A DNA stretch of 64,000 nt, from NCBI GenBank assembly GCA_023053575.1, contig JAKZAP010000011.1:1984001-2048000 (forward strand), written 5' to 3'. This document shows positions 34,104 through 46,742 of the stretch, in pieces. The stretch is from Branchinecta lynchi (taxonomy: Eukaryota > Arthropoda > Branchiopoda > Anostraca > Branchinectidae). The stretch's first letter is position 1. Every line of letters begins with the position of its first letter. The translations under genes and the position numbers were made by a program. Below the pieces are notes generated by a model. That model saw nothing but the letters and a program-made list of their open reading frames with translations, was not told where the DNA came from and did no database searches.

Positions 34104-36208
34104 ATGGCACTTACCCTTCGGCCATGTGCCTTATAGCGATTGTAATTTCTGTCCGTCAGTCGGTCTGTCGGTCCCGGTTTTGCTAGTTCGGGAACTTCCA
34201 GATAAGCTAGGACGATGAAACTTGGCAGGCTTATCAGGGACCGGACCAGATTAAATTAAAAATAATCGCTTCCCCGATCCGACCATTTTGAGGGGAGTGG
34301 AGGGAGGGGGAATCCGGAAAAATTAGGAAAAATTATATATTTTTAGCTTACGAACGGGTGATCGGATCTTAACGAAACTTGACATATGGAAGGACCTCGT
34401 GTGTCAGACGTTCCATTTTAAATCCAGACGGGATCCGGAGACATTGGGGGGAGTTGGAGGGGGAAACCGGAAATCTTGAAAAACGCTTAGAGTGGAAGAT
34501 CCGGATGAAACTTGGTGGAAAGAACAAGCACAAGTCCTAGATACCTGACTGACATAACCGGTACGGATCCGCTCACGTTGGGTGGGGGGGGTCCGAATTT
34601 CTAGTGATCCCGCGAGTTCGATGCTTTCTGATGTGCTAGGACAATGAAAATTGGCAAGCATGTCAAGGACCCGACCAGATTAAATAGAAAATAGTCACTT
34701 CCCCGATCCGACCATCTGGGGGGGGGGGAGGGACAGGGAAGCCAAAATTGAGGTATTTTCAACTTGCGAACGGGTGATCGGATCTTGATGAAAGTTGATA
34801 TTTAGGATGACCTCATGTCTCAGACGTCCCACTTTAAATCCGGACCGGATCCGATGACACTGGGGGGGGGGGCTGGTGGAGGGAACCGGAAGTCGTGACA
34901 AACGCTTAGAGTGGAGGGATCGGGATGAAACTTGGTGGGAAGGAAAAGCACAAGTCCTAGATACGTGATTGACATAACTGGACCGGATCCGGGCACTGTG
35001 TGGGAGCTAGGGGGGGGGGCGGACTTCTAGTGATCCCGCGAGTTCGGCGTACTTCCCAAAGTGCTAGGACGATGGAACTTGGCAGGTATGTCAGGGATTT
35101 GAACAGATTGACTTGAGAGTAGTTGTTTCTCCGATCCGACCGTCATGGGGGGAGTGGATGGATGGGAAGTCCGGAATCTAGTGGCATGCATAACTTTTGA
35201 ACGGGTGATCGGATTTGAATGAAACTTGTCAGTTCGAAAGAGCTATCGCCTCAGATGTTCGGTGTCAAGTCTGGGTCGGGTCCGATACCTGTGGGGGATG
35301 GAGGGGGGGAAATAAGAAAATGCTTAAAGCAGAGGGATTGGGACGGAACTTAATTGGGAGAACATGCATTAGGCCTATATACGAAATTGACGGAGCCAGA
35401 TGGTTTCGGGGCTCCGGGGGGTGGGGGGGGGTGGGGGGTGGAGGGGGTTTCCTAGAATTCTGTTAGTCGCGAGTTAGAATAGTTCCAGATGTACTAAGAT
35501 AACGAAACTTTGCAGGCAGCATTTTGGGGGGAGCAGGGAAGTTAGATATGGAAACTGCTGCAAATTGCGACGAGTGGTCTGATTCGAGTGAAACTTAATG
35601 GGTGATAAGATTCTATGACCTCGTTCGAACTGTATGCGACCATGGTTGGGGGAGTTGGGGTCGGAAACTTTTGACATGCATGAAAACCAAACAGATCAAC
35701 AGAATGAGAAACAGGTTCGACAGTGCCGAGCTTGTGCGGCCTAGATTTGTTATTTGGTGTTCGGGCCGGATTCGGCCAAGGGGGGGGGGTACTGAAATTT
35801 GCAGATAAGCTATGCTCCGATTTCAGTAAAACTTGATGGAGGAGAAGAGGGGATTCAGAGGTCCAACGGTGTGGGGGGGGGGGGGGTATCGGAATTTTCC
35901 AAAAATGATCAGATTCGAGTGAAACTTGATAGAAGGTATACAAGCAGATGCTTTAGATGATCCATTTTTGAGTCCTAACCAGATTCGACCACGGTAGGGG
36001 AAGATGGAGGGAGTACCGGAAATGGTGTAGCACGTCTAGGGATCGAACGAGTGGATTTATTGGGCTGAAACTTGGAAGTTTGAACAGTCATGCGCATATG
36101 CTGCAGATAATACGAGATTATGCCGGAACTGCTCAGAAGTGAGTGAAACTAAGTATCCTGTCTGTCCGAACCGCATTTTTGGATGGCGGAGAGCTCGTAG
36201 CTCTTGTT
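34104..36208 (-). mobile_element. Family B element, complete copy with clean boundaries
   Basis: The hairpin atggcacttacccttcggcc-atgtgcc sits at the left end, the GTCY tract follows (gtccgtcagtcggtctgtcg), then diverged core units with G-runs, and the other end is gagctcgtagctcttgtt. The flanks belong to one host tandem repeat: tcggttttt on the left and ctgaaaatc on the right join to the unit seen intact at 34049 (cagtcggtttttctgaaaat). This shows insertion without a target-site duplication. Confidence 0.85.
35415..35447 (+). repeat. G-run cluster in a family B core
   Basis: Four G-tracts of 5-9 bases separated by single T or TGGA. It meets the simple pattern for an intramolecular G-quadruplex. 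Shorter G or C runs occur in most family B core units. Confidence 0.8.
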
Positions 36209-36495
36209 CTGAAAATCAGGCCGTTTTTCTGAAAATCAGTAAATTTTTTTCATAACTGTCATTTTTTGTTGTTGAAAACAGTCGTGTTTTCTGCAGAAAC
36301 AGCCGGTAAAAATTACCAGCTAGTCGGTAAATGCCTCGTCCCCACCCCCAAACATCTTGGCTAGTGACGCCTCTGCATGCTGCATCCATATCTGAAACTA
36401 GGCTACTTAGATTTGGACTAAGTCGCAGAACTTGGATTCCAAGTAGAAGGTCTTCGGTTCGATTCCAGTAAGCTCCGCTCCTCTTTTGGTGTGTT

Positions 36496-37662
36496 AAGGT
36501 TTTGGATCATAAAACGTAATTGGAGGGATACCTAAGATTTTGTAAATGTTGTCCGTCCGTCTGTTACCACGATAACTCTCCAAGGGATTGAGATATTATG
36601 TTCAAACTTGGTGTGAAGATCCTTTGCGTCGAAAGTACACCTCAAGTTTGTAGATAGACTCCTTAGCCCTATATCTAGGAGTGGGGGAAGGGTTTTAAAT
36701 TAAGGGCGGGAAAAACTGTTTGAAAAAGCTAATTAGATAGAAGATTTAGGGATAAAGAAACATGGGGAATCCATATCTGAAACTTGTTTTCTTGCCGGAC
36801 AAGTGGTTCTCTCGGAGTCCGTCCGAAACCGGAAAAATTGTAAAACATAAAAGTTTTACGTAAAGTTGATTCGAGGTTAAGTTTATAGAAAGGAAACAAG
36901 CTGAATTTGTTTTCCACTTAATTATTTTCTTTAAACTATTAGTCTGTTCTGCTGTAGCCTAAATAGTAGGCTACTTAGATTTGGAAAAAGTCCATGTTTG
37001 TTTATGTACTTTACACGATGTGGCTATCTTACTTGTCATTCTGCTCGCTCCGACAGTAAGGTAAGGGGTAGTGCTTGGCTCCCAATCGGAAGACTTTCGG
37101 TTCGTTCCCAGTCAACAACGCTGCTCTTTAAGTGTTTGTTGAGATTTTTGTTTTTGTTTTAGAAGAGATGTGCCTTCGTATTTTGGACAGTTCTTAATTG
37201 ATTGATCTAGCGGCTTATACCATTAATAGTCGGTTACTCTTGCATCTTTAATCTATCTGTCGGGTCTTGGTCGATACTCGTGTCGATGCCACTGATCTGT
37301 GTAAAACTTGAAATTTGCTATGCATTCTGTCGTGTCTTAATCGGGTGTCTGGAGTTTCGATCCAATGGTAAGAAGACATAGACAATTGATCTTTTTCTCC
37401 GTTTTCCTACGCTTGAAGATAGAAAATTGTCGGTTTTAAACTGTCTTTGCCCAGCTGTTTATTTTGGTGTAGATATAAAAAGACTTCTTTGTAAGAATGC
37501 CTTTTAAATGAATTCTAAGATCGTGTTTTCATGAAACAGGAAATTTTTGGAAACAAAATCCTCTGATAAAGCTTATAATGGTCGATACGATCTGATATGT
37601 GGACAAAGAAGTCCGATAAATATTACCCTTTGGGATTCCATCGAAACTTTGCTCTTGTTGCT
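36496..37662 (-). mobile_element. Family A element, diverged
   Basis: The hairpin end at the left is degraded (ttttggatcataaaacgtaa). It is followed by gttgtccgtccgtctgttac and core units. The 5' end at the right is tttgggattccatcgaaact followed by ttgctcttgttg. The core is diverged, so this is an old copy. Confidence 0.65.
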
Positions 37663-37892
37663 GTAGAGGACGTAAACGAGTAAAAGAGAAATAAGACGCG
37701 TGGGATGGATGGTCGCTAGAGGAGGGACCAGTTTTGGTGAGTATGATGACTAGATTGAAGGAGGAGCTTTATAGCTTTTTAGCTTCGAATTTTTGACACA
37801 AACTAGTTGGAGCGAATGTTTCCGACTGCCGGAGGTACATCTTTTTTTCTTCATAAAATCAATTATCCAAATTCTTAAGAAAAATTCATCTT

Positions 37893-38765
37893 TTTGGGAT
37901 CCCAAAGCGTAAATGAACGGATAAGTATGATTTCGTAAATATTAAGTAAGTCATTTATTTATGACCCGCCATTTTGAAAAGGCGGAGTAAATGAAGAAAA
38001 TAAAAAAAATAAACAAAACACATAAACACGCAGAAAAAGACAGTTAATTTTCAATCTTCGGTCAGGAAGCAGTGGACGACGACGTATTGTCCGCCCGTTA
38101 GCATGATAAATCTCAAAGGGGTTGAGATATTTTGCTCAAACTTGGCATGGGGACCCTTTAGGTCAAAGTACAGGTCAGGTTCGAAGATGGCTTCTGGAGC
38201 CTTATATTTAGGGGTGGGCGGGGGGTTTCAAATTAAGGGGCGAACCATTTTTTTTAAAGCTAATAAGATAAGTAGTTTTTGTGGTAAGGAGACATGCTGA
38301 ATCCAAAAATGAAAATTATTTTCTCGCCGGATAAGTAGTTTACCCGGAATCCAGCAAAAACCGGAAAAGTTTGTGAAAAGTAAAAGTTTAATCGGAAGTT
38401 GATTAGAGGTTCAGTTAAAGTTAAGGAGACATGCTGAATCCCAATATGAAATTTATTTCCTCGACATACAAGTGGTTCACCCGGAATCCGGCAAAACCGG
38501 AAATTTTTTGAAAAGCTAAAGTTTAATCTGAAGTTCGGTAAGGAGACATGCTGAAGCCGAGTATGAAAATTATTTCTTTTCGGACAAGGGAATCCGGCAA
38601 CAATCGGAAATTTAGCATGAAGTTTTAGAACCCAGTGATATAGTCGATATAGGGTGAGGAGACATGCTGTTGCAGCTTCGAACGTACCAAACATCGGTTA
38701 GAGATTCGGTATCGGGGTAAGGAGACATGCTGAACCCAATTTTGAACTTATTTCCTTGACTGATT
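37893..38765 (-). mobile_element. Family A element, 5'-truncated, with a nested LINE end
   Basis: The palindrome tttttgggatcccaaagcgt at the left is followed by the head, split by a LINE fragment (37948-38092). Core units continue to about 38765, each with ggagacatgctgaa and an accggaaa/ttccgg pair. The 5' terminus is missing. Confidence 0.7.
37948..38092 (-). mobile_element. LINE 3'-UTR fragment inside a family A copy
   Basis: The segment begins aagtaagtcatttatttatg followed by acccgcc, and interrupts a family A head between tttcgtaaatatt and tccgcccgttagc. The same catttrtgacccgc motif begins the fragment at 2087, so both are the 3' ends of one LINE or SINE family, with an ATAAATAAA-type tail on the minus strand. 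Confidence 0.5.
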
Positions 38766-39399
38766 AGCTTTATTGGGTCCCAATATCCATCATTTGGCAT
38801 AGTGTATCCAGCGCTAGGCATACTGTATACCAAACACTAGATATACCCAGTGTTTGGCATATGCTTTCCGAAAATCATGGGTCTGTGGCAGACTGGCTGA
38901 GGAGTTTTATTATTATAGTTATATAAAGAGAACGGCTTATTACCCTTGATGCTGTTCTGGTGCTAAGAGAGTGGTTACCAGTGACTGGAAGCTCCCGTGA
39001 GCTTGGTGAGTTGGCGAAATACTGGAAGAGGCTGTTGAAAATCTGCAAATGCGAGTGAAGATTAACTCCGGTTATGGCCGGTTTTCAGTATGGTTTTCAG
39101 CGTGTCGTCAGTCGTGTGTTACTCGAGGATTCATTTTTAGGTAATTATAAATAGTTGGCCTGCACGGAGGTTGGTAAGCAAAAAGAAAGAATTTAAACAT
39201 GCGGAAAGGACCGTTTTGTCCTCGGTTTTGTCTGAAAGTAGAAATATAATCCAGATAAAAATCGTAATTAGTAGATCATCAGGCTCAACTCCTGAAAATT
39301 CTGCGCTAAAAGGATCCTCAGTGTTTTAGGTTCATATGAATATTAATTTTTTAGACTAGATTTTGCTGCTAAATTTGAATTTCCCCGCCACGAACTCCA
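38766..39399. other. Giant intron, unclassified
   Basis: A short internal repeat (caaacactagatatacccagt / gtgtttggcata) near 38835. Otherwise nothing recognised. Confidence 0.45.
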
Positions 39400-41101
39400 A
39401 AATCACCGCTAGATCCGGGATTTCGGTAATGGCGTGTAAAGGTACTTCCAGATGTGCTAGCAGGATGAAGCTTGGCAGCCATATCAGGGACCCGACCAAA
39501 CTGACATGTAAATACTCACTTCTCCTATTCGACCGTTGTGGAGGGAGGGGGATTCCATAATATTGAGGCATGCGTAACTTTCGCTCGGGTGGTCGGGTCT
39601 GAATGAAACTTGAAATGTGGAAAGAACACATGCCTCAGATGCCCCATTTTACGTCCGGACCGGATCCGACAACTGTGGGGGGGGGGGAGATGGAGGTTGG
39701 GTACCCGAAATATCGTGACACGCTTAGAGTGGATGGATCGGGATGAAACTTGGTGGGAAGAACAAGCACATATCCTTGATACATCGTTGACATAACCGGA
39801 TTGGATCCGGGCACTGTGGGGGGAGCTGGAGGGTGGGTCTCGGAATTTCGGTTATCACGTTTAAGGTACTTCCAGATGTGCTAGGACGATGAAACTTGGC
39901 AGACTTATCAGGGAACCGAGTAGATTGACTTAAGAAAAGTAATTTTCCCGATCCAACAATCGGGTGGGGGGGGGGAGGCAGGAGAAATCCGGGTTCCTGA
40001 GGCAAGCATAACTTTATAACGGGTCAACGGACACAAATAGTTAAAAGAGCTCATGTCCTGGATATGCCTTTTCGTGTCCGGACCGGATCCGGTAATTCAG
40101 GGGGTGGGGGGGGGGGTCGGAAATCTCGGAACACACGTAGAGTGGAGGGACCGGGATGTAGATTGGTGTGCAGCCAAGGACAAGTTGTAATTACATGTTT
40201 TTTTTTACAGAAATGGACTGGATTGGCGCACTGTGGGGGTCTTTGAAGGGGTTTTTCGGAAATCGGGTGATCGGTGGTTAAGGTACTTAAATTTGCACTT
40301 GGACGATGGAATTCGGCTGGTCTATTAGAGACCTGGTCAGATTGACTTGGAAGGAGTTATTTCTCCGATCCGACTATCTTCGTGGGAGTGGAGGGAATTG
40401 GAATCCGGTCCACCAGAATTTCACGCATAACTTTGAACGGTTGGTCGAATTCGAAGGAAACTTGACAGTTGACAAAAAGACGTCTTTCTGATCTCTCGAA
40501 CACGTTCATAGCCCCACAAGGGCCCATGCTCATTTGTACCTGAAAGTATATGAATTTTTGGACCCCTTAAAGTGCCTATCTTAACTGCAAAGTGAAAAGT
40601 ACGTTGACCAACCATTTTCGTGATTCCCAGGGGCCCGTGATAATTTTTACCTCAAGTATTTTGCTTACAAATGAATTTTCAACATACCACCAATGTTACC
40701 GCAAGGTTGAAATTTTTTTTTTAGGAACTAAACATTTTTAAGATCCCCAAGGGTCCATGATCATCTGTGCCCCAAGTTTTTTTTCTTCCAAATCCAGATA
40801 AAAACCCCTTAAAATGTGTACAGTGAAAAAAAAAATACTTTTGAGCGAATGATTTACTTTCATGACCCAAGAGCCCATGATCATTTGTGTACCAGTGCAT
40901 TTGCTGACAAAATGGATTCCTAGCTCCATGCAATTACGCATTGAAACCGCAAAGTGCATGGCATATTTTTGTTAAACCATACATTTTCAAGAATCCAGGA
41001 GGTCCATAATTGTATGTGCCTCAACACAGCAAAAATCTTAGCTGTCACTATTAACTTCTGCGTATGCTTGCAAAATGCCATATGCGCTTACAGCTCTTGT
41101 T
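39400..41101 (-). mobile_element. Family B element, 3'-truncated, with a different 5' core
   Basis: The left half has standard core units (gaaacttggtgggaagaaca). The right half (40495-41050) is a distinct array of about 120-bp units. The end is atgcgcttacagctcttgtt, a diverged family B 5' terminus. No hairpin or GTCY tract is present at the left. Confidence 0.65.
40495..41050 (+). repeat. ~120-bp tandem repeat in a family B copy
   Basis: Five units with a ccccaagggtccatgatcat-tgtgcc block at about 40513, 40628, 40744, 40865 and 40990. This core differs from other family B copies. Confidence 0.8.
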
Positions 41102-41454
41102 AAAAAGGGAAAAGCAATATAATAGAGAGTTTTTATTTAGCCGTGGGTGAGCCATACACATGGTAACATACAACTTGATAAATATCATACCGACCACAAC
41201 TTCTTTCGCTCTTCTTAAACTTATTCCTGAAGTACTTCAGTCGTTAGAATTAATAGTTATGGAACGAATGGTAACCAGCTGAAGCTACTGTTGAATGGTA
41301 AAGAACAAGAGCCAAATAATTGCCAATTAAATTTCGGAGCTTAGTAACTGGGTTAAACCAAAGAATAAATTCGTAATACCGAAAAACTAACTAAAAAACT
41401 AAGGAACAGATTGGGAGCGGTAAAACAACCGAATTCCAAAATGGAATAAAACTC

Positions 41455-42110
41455 TTGTTAGAACCACCTAAAATAACCGAATGCTGCAAGTCTGGTAATA
41501 GATACGAACTAAATAAATTCCGATGAATTACCGAATTCGGTCACGAATCAGAACAAATGCATCGTAATAATCGCCTTATTATGAAATGAACTAACCAAAT
41601 ACGATAGAACAGATACGGACTTGAGAAAAATCCAGTGAATACGAAGGGACGCACCAAGTGCGGTGAAACTGATGCGGGCTGGAAAAAAATTGGATGAAGT
41701 ACCAAATTCAATACACAATGGGAAGTGATAAACACGGTAAATCGCCCAGTTTAGAAATATGGGGACAAAAGATTATATAAAACGGGCAACCGAATGTGGC
41801 AAGTCTGGTAATAAAAACAAAAATCCGGCGAATTACCGAATTCGGTCACGAATCAGAACCAAATGAGTCTGATTTATGACAAATCATGAAATTAACTGAC
41901 CAAATGCGATAGAACTAGTACGGACTTGAGAAAAGTCCGGTGAATTACCGAATTTGGTAAAGAATGAGATACGTTAAATCACCGAATTACGAAGGGTAGC
42001 ACCGAATGCGTTGAAATTGATGCGGGCTGAACAAAAGTTGGATGAATCACCAAATCCGATGAAGAATGGGAACCAATAAGACCAGTAAAATTTGGGAGCA
42101 AATGATTCTT
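41455..42110 (+). repeat. ~320-bp tandem duplication
   Basis: gaattaccgaattcggtcac-gaatcagaac at 41524 and 41839, with gcaagtctggtaata before and tgatgcgggctg after, in both units. A ccgaat-type short motif recurs throughout. Confidence 0.82.
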
Positions 42111-42326
42111 ATAAAATTCACCCAATGAATGCCCAAAACATAGGGGGAGGAGGCGCCGCCCCCCCCCCCTCGAGACGCCCCTGCCTCTGTATGCTTTTCC
42201 CTCTACTCTTGTAGTATTTGCCAATTACAAATGTAACTCATTGGCGAAAACTAAATAAAATTGTCCCGATCCCTTAAAATCATTTATTACTTTCTACAGG
42301 CGTTACTTCTCCGAGCTTAGCATCTT

Positions 42327-42772
42327 TAAAGTTGAACTGAAAAGCCAACTTATTTTTTTGTCGTATGACTTACAACACTGCATTATTTGGATTGTTTTAT
42401 TTTTCACTGTTTACTCTAGCATTGCGTTCAGAATTTCTGCGACCGGCTTCATAACGCAAAATTCTGCTTACGCGGAAAATTCGAATTTTAATAAAAACGC
42501 GGCTTTTCAGTGGCCAGTGATCAGCTCGCAGAAGGTGGCTCACTGCGTGACCACTTGTTTATCATAAATTGTTTTTGCCAAGCATACAGCACAGGTAAAA
42601 GCTCATAGAGGTACCCACAAATCCAACTGGGAAATTCTACTGCATTAAAATCGATTATTCTTGAATAGCGGCGCAGCGGAGTAACGGATTTTCATCGGGT
42701 CTTCAAGTGAATAAGTGATGGGTAACTAGATTGTTCCATCTCAGCCCTTTTCAGTTAAACTTTAACATTGGG
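42327..42772. mobile_element. Element C, full copy
   Basis: TIRs are ttaaagttgaactgaaaagc at the left and cttttcagttaaactttaa at the right, each ending in TTAA. The interior includes cagtggccagtgatcagctc and catcgggtcttcaagtgaat. No coding. This copy gives the best boundaries for the family. Confidence 0.75.
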
Positions 42773-43116
42773 AATTCAGGTCTTGGTTGAAATTCAAGTT
42801 CTCCGCGTCTGATTGCATTTGGCCCTGATTTGACAAAACCGGAATTTGGTCAAACAGTTCCTAGGACCACTTTAGGAAAACGCGAAAAAATAGTAAAAAG
42901 ATGTTAAAATGGCAAGTGACAAGGCGAACAAAGATGCAACCAGCAACTGGAATGAAACCGCTAGCTGATTCCGTCGGTTTTCGTTATCTCCGCGTTTGAT
43001 TGCATATGGGTTTTCGTGCAAGCAGTGCACACTTTGCACGTTATTACTAGATTCCCGGGTGAAAACAAATGCAAGATTCCTTAGATGAGTCAAAATATTT
43101 CAGTTTATTCAAATAT

Positions 43117-44323
43117 CAGAAGTAGCAAGACCAAATGTTTCGATGGGATCCCAAAAAGTCAATATTTGATCCAGACAATTGGGTTTTGTCTTCGCCAGAC
43201 TCCTTGAACGCTTTTACTATTAAAATTCAGAAACAGATTAAGGCCAAATAGCTAATCATCCGAGAAAACAAAGTTCAGATATGGATTCAGCATGTGTGTT
43301 TACTCCTATAAGTCATATCTTTTTTGACGAAAACTTCCTGCCTCTTCTGCCAATTTTCCGGTTTCAGCCGAATTACGGAACTACTTGTCCGGCAAAAAAA
43401 AAAAGCTAAAAAACGAACTCAGCGTATCTTCTTTCCCAAATTTTGAATATCTAATCAACTTCAAGTAAAAATTTAACTTATAACAAACTTTCCTGCTCCA
43501 GTCGGATTCCGATCGAACTATATGTCCGGGCGAAAAATGATTTTCATACAGGGACTCAGCATCTCTTCTTACCCCTAAATCGGATATCTAATCAACTAAA
43601 ACTAAAACTTTAACTTTTTCCGGTTTCGGCCGGACTCCGGGCAAATTACTTGCCCGGGTAGAAAATTGTTTTCACACAAGTGTTCAGCATGTCTTCTTAC
43701 CCCTAAATCGAACATAAGCAACTCCAAATAAAACTTTTAATGTTAACAAACTACTAACAAACTACCGTCGTGTTCAGCACGTCCTCCTACCCCTAAATCG
43801 AACATCTAATCAACTTCAAATAAAACTTTTACTTTTAAAAGACTTTCCGGTTTTGGCCGGATTCCGGGCTAACTACTTGTCCGGCCCAAAAATGGTTTTC
43901 ACCATCGTGTTCAGCATGTCTTCTTACCTCTTAATCGAACATCTAATCAACTTCAAATAAAACTTTTACTTTTAACAAACTTTCCGGTTTTGGCCGGATT
44001 CCGGTTTTTTTCCGATGAGAAAATGATTTTCACCATCGTGTTCAGCATGACTTCTTACCCCATAATCGACTATCACAGTATCTTTTTAAAAATATTTAAT
44101 TTGCCCTTTAATTTAAATCCCCTCCCCCACCCCTAAATGTGGGGCTACAGAGCCCATCTACGAACTTGACCTTACTCTTGACCAAAGAATCCTCACACCA
44201 AGTTTCATCAAAATATCTCATTCCATTCGAGAGTTACAGTGCGCACAGACGGACGACGGACAGACGGACAACTTCTGTGATATCACAGGTATCCCTCCAC
44301 TTACGTTTTGGGATCCCAAAAAA
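43117..44323 (+). mobile_element. Family A element, complete copy (HINE/DINE-like)
   Basis: The 5' end is AGCAAGACCAAATG followed by tttcgatgggatcccaaaaa, a subterminal copy of the 3' palindrome. The core is repeated units of about 135 bp (43560-44080), each with ccggttttggccggattccg and ttcagcatgtcttcttaccc. Then come a GTCY-complement tract (gacggacgacggacagacgg, 44256) and the 3' end cgttttgggatcccaaaaaa. No coding sequence. Confidence 0.83.
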
Positions 44324-44701
44324 GCTGACTTTTCATTTAAACTTTAATAGTTGGTAAACAGAATTCAGTTTCGTAGGCGCGATTTTTCTGTGTTTCAAAG
44401 GTCACTGGCTCAGTCAGAGTAATTTGCAACACTGGCATTTTTCCTTGCCCCCTTGGCATTTTTAAAGCTTACATAGACAGGACACTTCTGGTCATTCAGT
44501 TGTATTCAAAAGTGTCAAGAATACGTACGCTTAATGGGCCACCGATTTGGATTCGCTTCTTGTCAACTTGGTCATGGCATGCCTTCCCATTTCCATTTTT
44601 TACAGCTACATACAGAACAGTATTTTAAGTCACTGTAGGTCCCAGGAGGGATTAACTCCCTCCGAAAGCATAGCTTGTAGGGGACCTCCCACTAAACACA
44701 C

Positions 44702-46048
44702 GAATTACGCTTAAAGTTTAACTGAAAATCCAACTTATTGTGTATCATTTAACTGGACATACTGCATTATTTGGCTTGTGTTGAAGCACAATGGACACTT
44801 CTAATGCTTTACTTTGTATTAAATGCTTCACAAATAAACATTTCCGACTTCTTTTAGAAGGCGCTACGGCAATCGGCCGTTTTCTTGTTATCCCTTGTCT
44901 TTACCTCTCTGGCATTTCGGCGATCCAAATCTTAGGAGCTGGGATATCGTGGCAGGAAATTCAAAAACTCCCTGTAGTGCTTGATAGAAAAGGATATATT
45001 TGAGATGTCACCAAAGTCAAGCCGCAGATGCAGTTTACCTGATTGTTCTAGTGTTTCATCAGAAGTTCCATGGCTTAAACTGCCTATTCAAAGTTTTTGT
45101 TTGTGGAATAGTGTTGTGAAGTTTGATTAACTTGCTTTATAAAATGTACCAGAATATGCAATAAGCTTATAAAAATAGCCTAGCTGCACCAATCATTCAA
45201 AAACAAATAACCTATTCAAATCTGAATTATACAAGCTGATTTATGCTTAAATAAAGATCTACTAAGTATTATAAGAAACGTTACTCTTATCTTTGTCCAA
45301 GCTAGTAAATTGAACATGTACTGGCCCAAAAAATTACGTTTTGAAATATCACAGAGAGGAAACGGTTGAAAAAGCTGCTGATATAGGGGGTAAGCATTGT
45401 TCCTAGGTTGTTATAGAGTGGGAATGGGGTAGTTTGATGTGCCCATTGAACTTTAAGGGATTTTTTTTTTTTTTTTCACTATTTGCTCTAGTATGATGTC
45501 GAGACTACTTACGGCCTTCCTCACAACGCAAAATTCTACTATGACGCGGGAAATTTGAATCGCAATACAAATGCTGCTTTTCTTGTCGCCAGTGATCAGC
45601 TCGTGGAAGGTAGCTCACTGCGTGGACACTTATTTTCCGTAAATCGTTTTCGTCACGCATACAGCTCATTTTTTTTATTTTCGCTATTTGATCTAGTATG
45701 ATGTCCAGACCACCTCCGGCCTTCCTCACAACTCGAAATTCTAATATGACACGGGAAATTTGAATCTCAATGCAAAGGCTGCTTTTCTTGTGGCCGGTGA
45801 TCAGCTCGTGGAAGGTAGCTCACTGCGTGAACACTTATTTTCCGTAAATCCTTTTTATCAAGCATACAGCACAGGTACAAGCATATTATAGAGGTACCTA
45901 GCACAAATCCGACGGGGAAATTCCACTATACGAAAATCGATTATTTGTGAATAGCTGAGCAACGAAGTAACTCATTTTCATCGGGTCTTCGAGCCTCTTA
46001 AGGTGAATAAGTGATGGGTAACTAGAATGTTTGTAGAACTTTAATAAC
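44702..46048. mobile_element. Element C copy with an internal tandem duplication
   Basis: Left end cttaaagtttaactgaaaat, right end about 46040 (tttgtagaactttaataac). The inner segment from about 45466 to 45873 is a ~204-bp unit present twice (tatttgctctagtatgatgt / tatttgatctagtatgatgt). Some inserted sequence lies between 45000 and 45460. Confidence 0.55.
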
Positions 46049-46742
46049 TAGCGTACTTCATCCATATATTTACACGGTAAGCATCATACATTTTGTTTAA
46101 ATAAAAATCGATCTTAACCTTCCAAAAATCAGGGGGGATGATTATCCAACATACGCCAAAACGTAAATAAAAAAAGAAGAATTGAAAGTATAAAAAGAGA
46201 AGTACACCAAAAAACGAAATTCAAAGTAATTTTTCAAAACAGCGAAAATACTTTCTTGTCGATTTCATGACCCTTTTACGGGTGGCTGTGGCCCCCCTCG
46301 GAAAGCTAGGGATGGACAGTTGCCCCCCCCCCCTTCCTCCCATCAAATGACGCCTGTTTGCCTAGTTGAAGTGAAGGTCTGGTCTAGAAAAAATTCTTCC
46401 TCTGGAAAAAATAACCCAGATGGGAAGGTTTTTTGTAGACCAGACATTCACTATTCATGTTTTAGTTCGGCTTGTTTGTCTACGAAATCCCGAATCCATG
46501 GCAGACCGAAGTAGTCATTTTTTCACTGAAAATGATGCCCATGGGAAGTCCCTTGTTCTTATCCTGATAGGTCCCAGTTTGTCTCCTACGGGGGTAATAA
46601 AAGTCTGGATCGACAGCCTTATGACTCCGTTGCCCATTTCTTTGCGAGATAAACAAATAAAAGCTCGTGTTTGTTCTGGAGGGATAGGAGATACTCTGTT
46701 CCCGGTTCGATATGCATCTGTGGCTTCAGGTTCAGTGACGGG

